Below, one piece after another: positions 63,370 through 64,000 of a stretch of DNA of 64,000 bases. The notes beneath the pieces were generated by a model, which worked only from the letters and a program-made list of their open reading frames with translations, did no database searches and was not told the DNA's origin. A program made the position numbers and the translations under genes. Source of the DNA: an uncultured Sunxiuqinia sp. (GTDB lineage: Bacteria; Bacteroidota; Bacteroidia; Bacteroidales; Prolixibacteraceae); assembly GCF_947495665.1 (NCBI RefSeq), contig NZ_CANLZV010000002.1, forward strand, positions 62,001-126,000, read 5' to 3'. The stretch's first letter is position 1, and each line of letters opens with the position of its first letter.

Positions 63370-64000
63370 ATGAAAGATGAACTATTGAAGAAACTATCGG
63401 CTTGTGTTGAGTTTGGAAAGACGAACAAGGCCGCGCTTTATCCACCGCAAATGAAAGGCGAGGATGGAGCGGATGAAATTACCAGCCAATTGCTTGATGA
63501 AGGCGTTGGCGCACAAGAGATATTAACGGGAGGCTTGATGCCAGGAATGGAGAAAGTTGGAATTAAGTTTCGGGAGAACAAAATTTTTGTACCTCAGGTA
63601 TTGATGTCGGCAAAGGCCATGGGCATGTCGATGGTTCATTTAAAACCATTCTTCATATCAGGGGCAGCCAAGCAAAAAGGAACGTTTATTATTGGAACTG
63701 TTCAAGGCGATTTGCACGATATTGGCAAAAACCTGGTGGCCATGATGGTTGAAGGAAGTGGGTACAAAGTCATTGACCTGGGGACTGATTGTCTGGCCGA
63801 GAAATACATTGCTGCGATAAAGGAAAATCCGGGTGCTGCAGTTGGCCTATCAGCTTTGTTAACGACAACGATGGTAAACATGGAGCAGATAACAAAGGAT
63901 ATTAAGGCTGTCTTTCCGGAAACACTGGTAACCATTGGAGGAGCTCCTGTTAATGATGATTTCTGCTTGAAAATAGGAGCTGATAATTACTCGGCTGATC
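63370..64000 (+). CDS. Corrinoid (cobalamin-binding) methyltransferase protein, 3' truncated by the window
   Basis: At least 210 residues from the ATG at 63370, continuing beyond the window. A helical B12-binding cap (about residues 15-95, with LTGGLMPGMEKVGIKFRENKIFVPQVLMSAKAM) precedes a Rossmann-like B12-binding domain with the Co-ligand motif Asp114-x-His116-x-x-Gly119 (GTVQGDLHDIGKN), then GLSALLTTTMVNM and IGGAPV. This is the MtaC/MtbC/MttC-type shuttle architecture. It accepts a methyl group on Co(I) and hands it to a second methyltransferase. It follows RhaM and a UroD-family methyltransferase, so the module could demethylate an imported methylated sugar. Confidence 0.92.
   Translation, partial: MKDELLKKLSACVEFGKTNKAALYPPQMKGEDGADEITSQLLDEGVGAQEILTGGLMPGMEKVGIKFRENKIFVPQVLMSAKAMGMSMVHLKPFFISGAAKQKGTFIIGTVQGDLHDIGKNLVAMMVEGSGYKVIDLGTDCLAEKYIAAIKENPGAAVGLSALLTTTMVNMEQITKDIKAVFPETLVTIGGAPVNDDFCLKIGADNYSAD

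Noticed and set aside
1-64000. tRNA, rRNA or prophage genes
   Set aside because: I looked for conserved tRNA and rRNA sequence and for phage structural or integrase proteins and recognised none; a covariance-model scan would be needed to exclude small RNAs.

Overview
The window is typical Bacteroidota DNA. It has an ECF sigma/FecR/SusC/SusD locus, lipoprotein signals on the degradative enzymes, weak Shine-Dalgarno signals and TAnnTTTG-type -7 boxes, one with a perfect TTTG-N19-TAnnTTTG arrangement. A full-length pyruvate:ferredoxin oxidoreductase suggests anaerobic or fermentative life, and three sulfatases suggest a marine or host-mucus habitat. My inference is an anaerobic or facultative Marinilabiliales/Prolixibacteraceae-like organism; the sequence alone does not fix the genus.

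Layout. (1) 1-5.2 kb: redox and regulatory genes: a DUF4242/AraC fusion regulator, a truncated hemoglobin, a berberine-bridge-type flavoprotein, and a Crp/Fnr regulator followed by a small multi-His membrane protein. (2) 5.2-9.3 kb: an accessory and intergenic-rich stretch with two AT-rich hypothetical genes separated by a long nested hairpin element, a tandem array of about seven 42-bp palindromic units, a composite intergenic repeat present twice, a small beta-rich protein and a glutaminase. (3) 9.3-25.1 kb: housekeeping: nifJ (PFOR), a DUF4143 ATPase, a U32 peptidase-family protein, a DUF6807 protein, a Gfo/Idh/MocA oxidoreductase, a cytidylate kinase-like protein, the rpsF-rpsR-rplI operon, an SDR, an FNT-family transporter, phosphoglycerate mutase and a type II NADH dehydrogenase. 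(4) 25.6-56.8 kb: one very large same-strand polysaccharide utilization locus (PUL) closed by a strong 13-bp terminator. (5) 56.9-64 kb: a beta-helix/PDZ lipoprotein, then an AraC regulator divergent from RhaT, a UroD-family methyltransferase, an L-rhamnose mutarotase and a corrinoid protein cut by the window edge.

How the PUL works (inference from families). The ECF sigma, FecR-type anti-sigma and STN-domain SusC form a trans-envelope sensing circuit, and SusCD imports a glycan. The enzymes are almost all exo-acting: two GH20, two GH123-like (former DUF4091), one GH109, one GH29 and three formylglycine sulfatases. They point to a sulfated, fucosylated, GalNAc/HexNAc-rich glycan of the mucin O-glycan or glycolipid type. 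Unusually, five phosphoesterases from three superfamilies sit in the middle of the locus: two EEP fold, two calcineurin-like metallophosphoesterases and one nucleotide pyrophosphatase/phosphodiesterase type. The target may therefore carry phosphomonoester or phosphodiester groups.

The last module puts deoxysugar uptake and mutarotation (RhaT, RhaM) in one cluster with a UroD-type methyltransferase and a corrinoid shuttle protein. This could be a corrinoid-dependent O-demethylation system for methylated 6-deoxyhexoses. That module and the phosphoesterase-rich PUL are the two strongest candidates for undescribed biology here.
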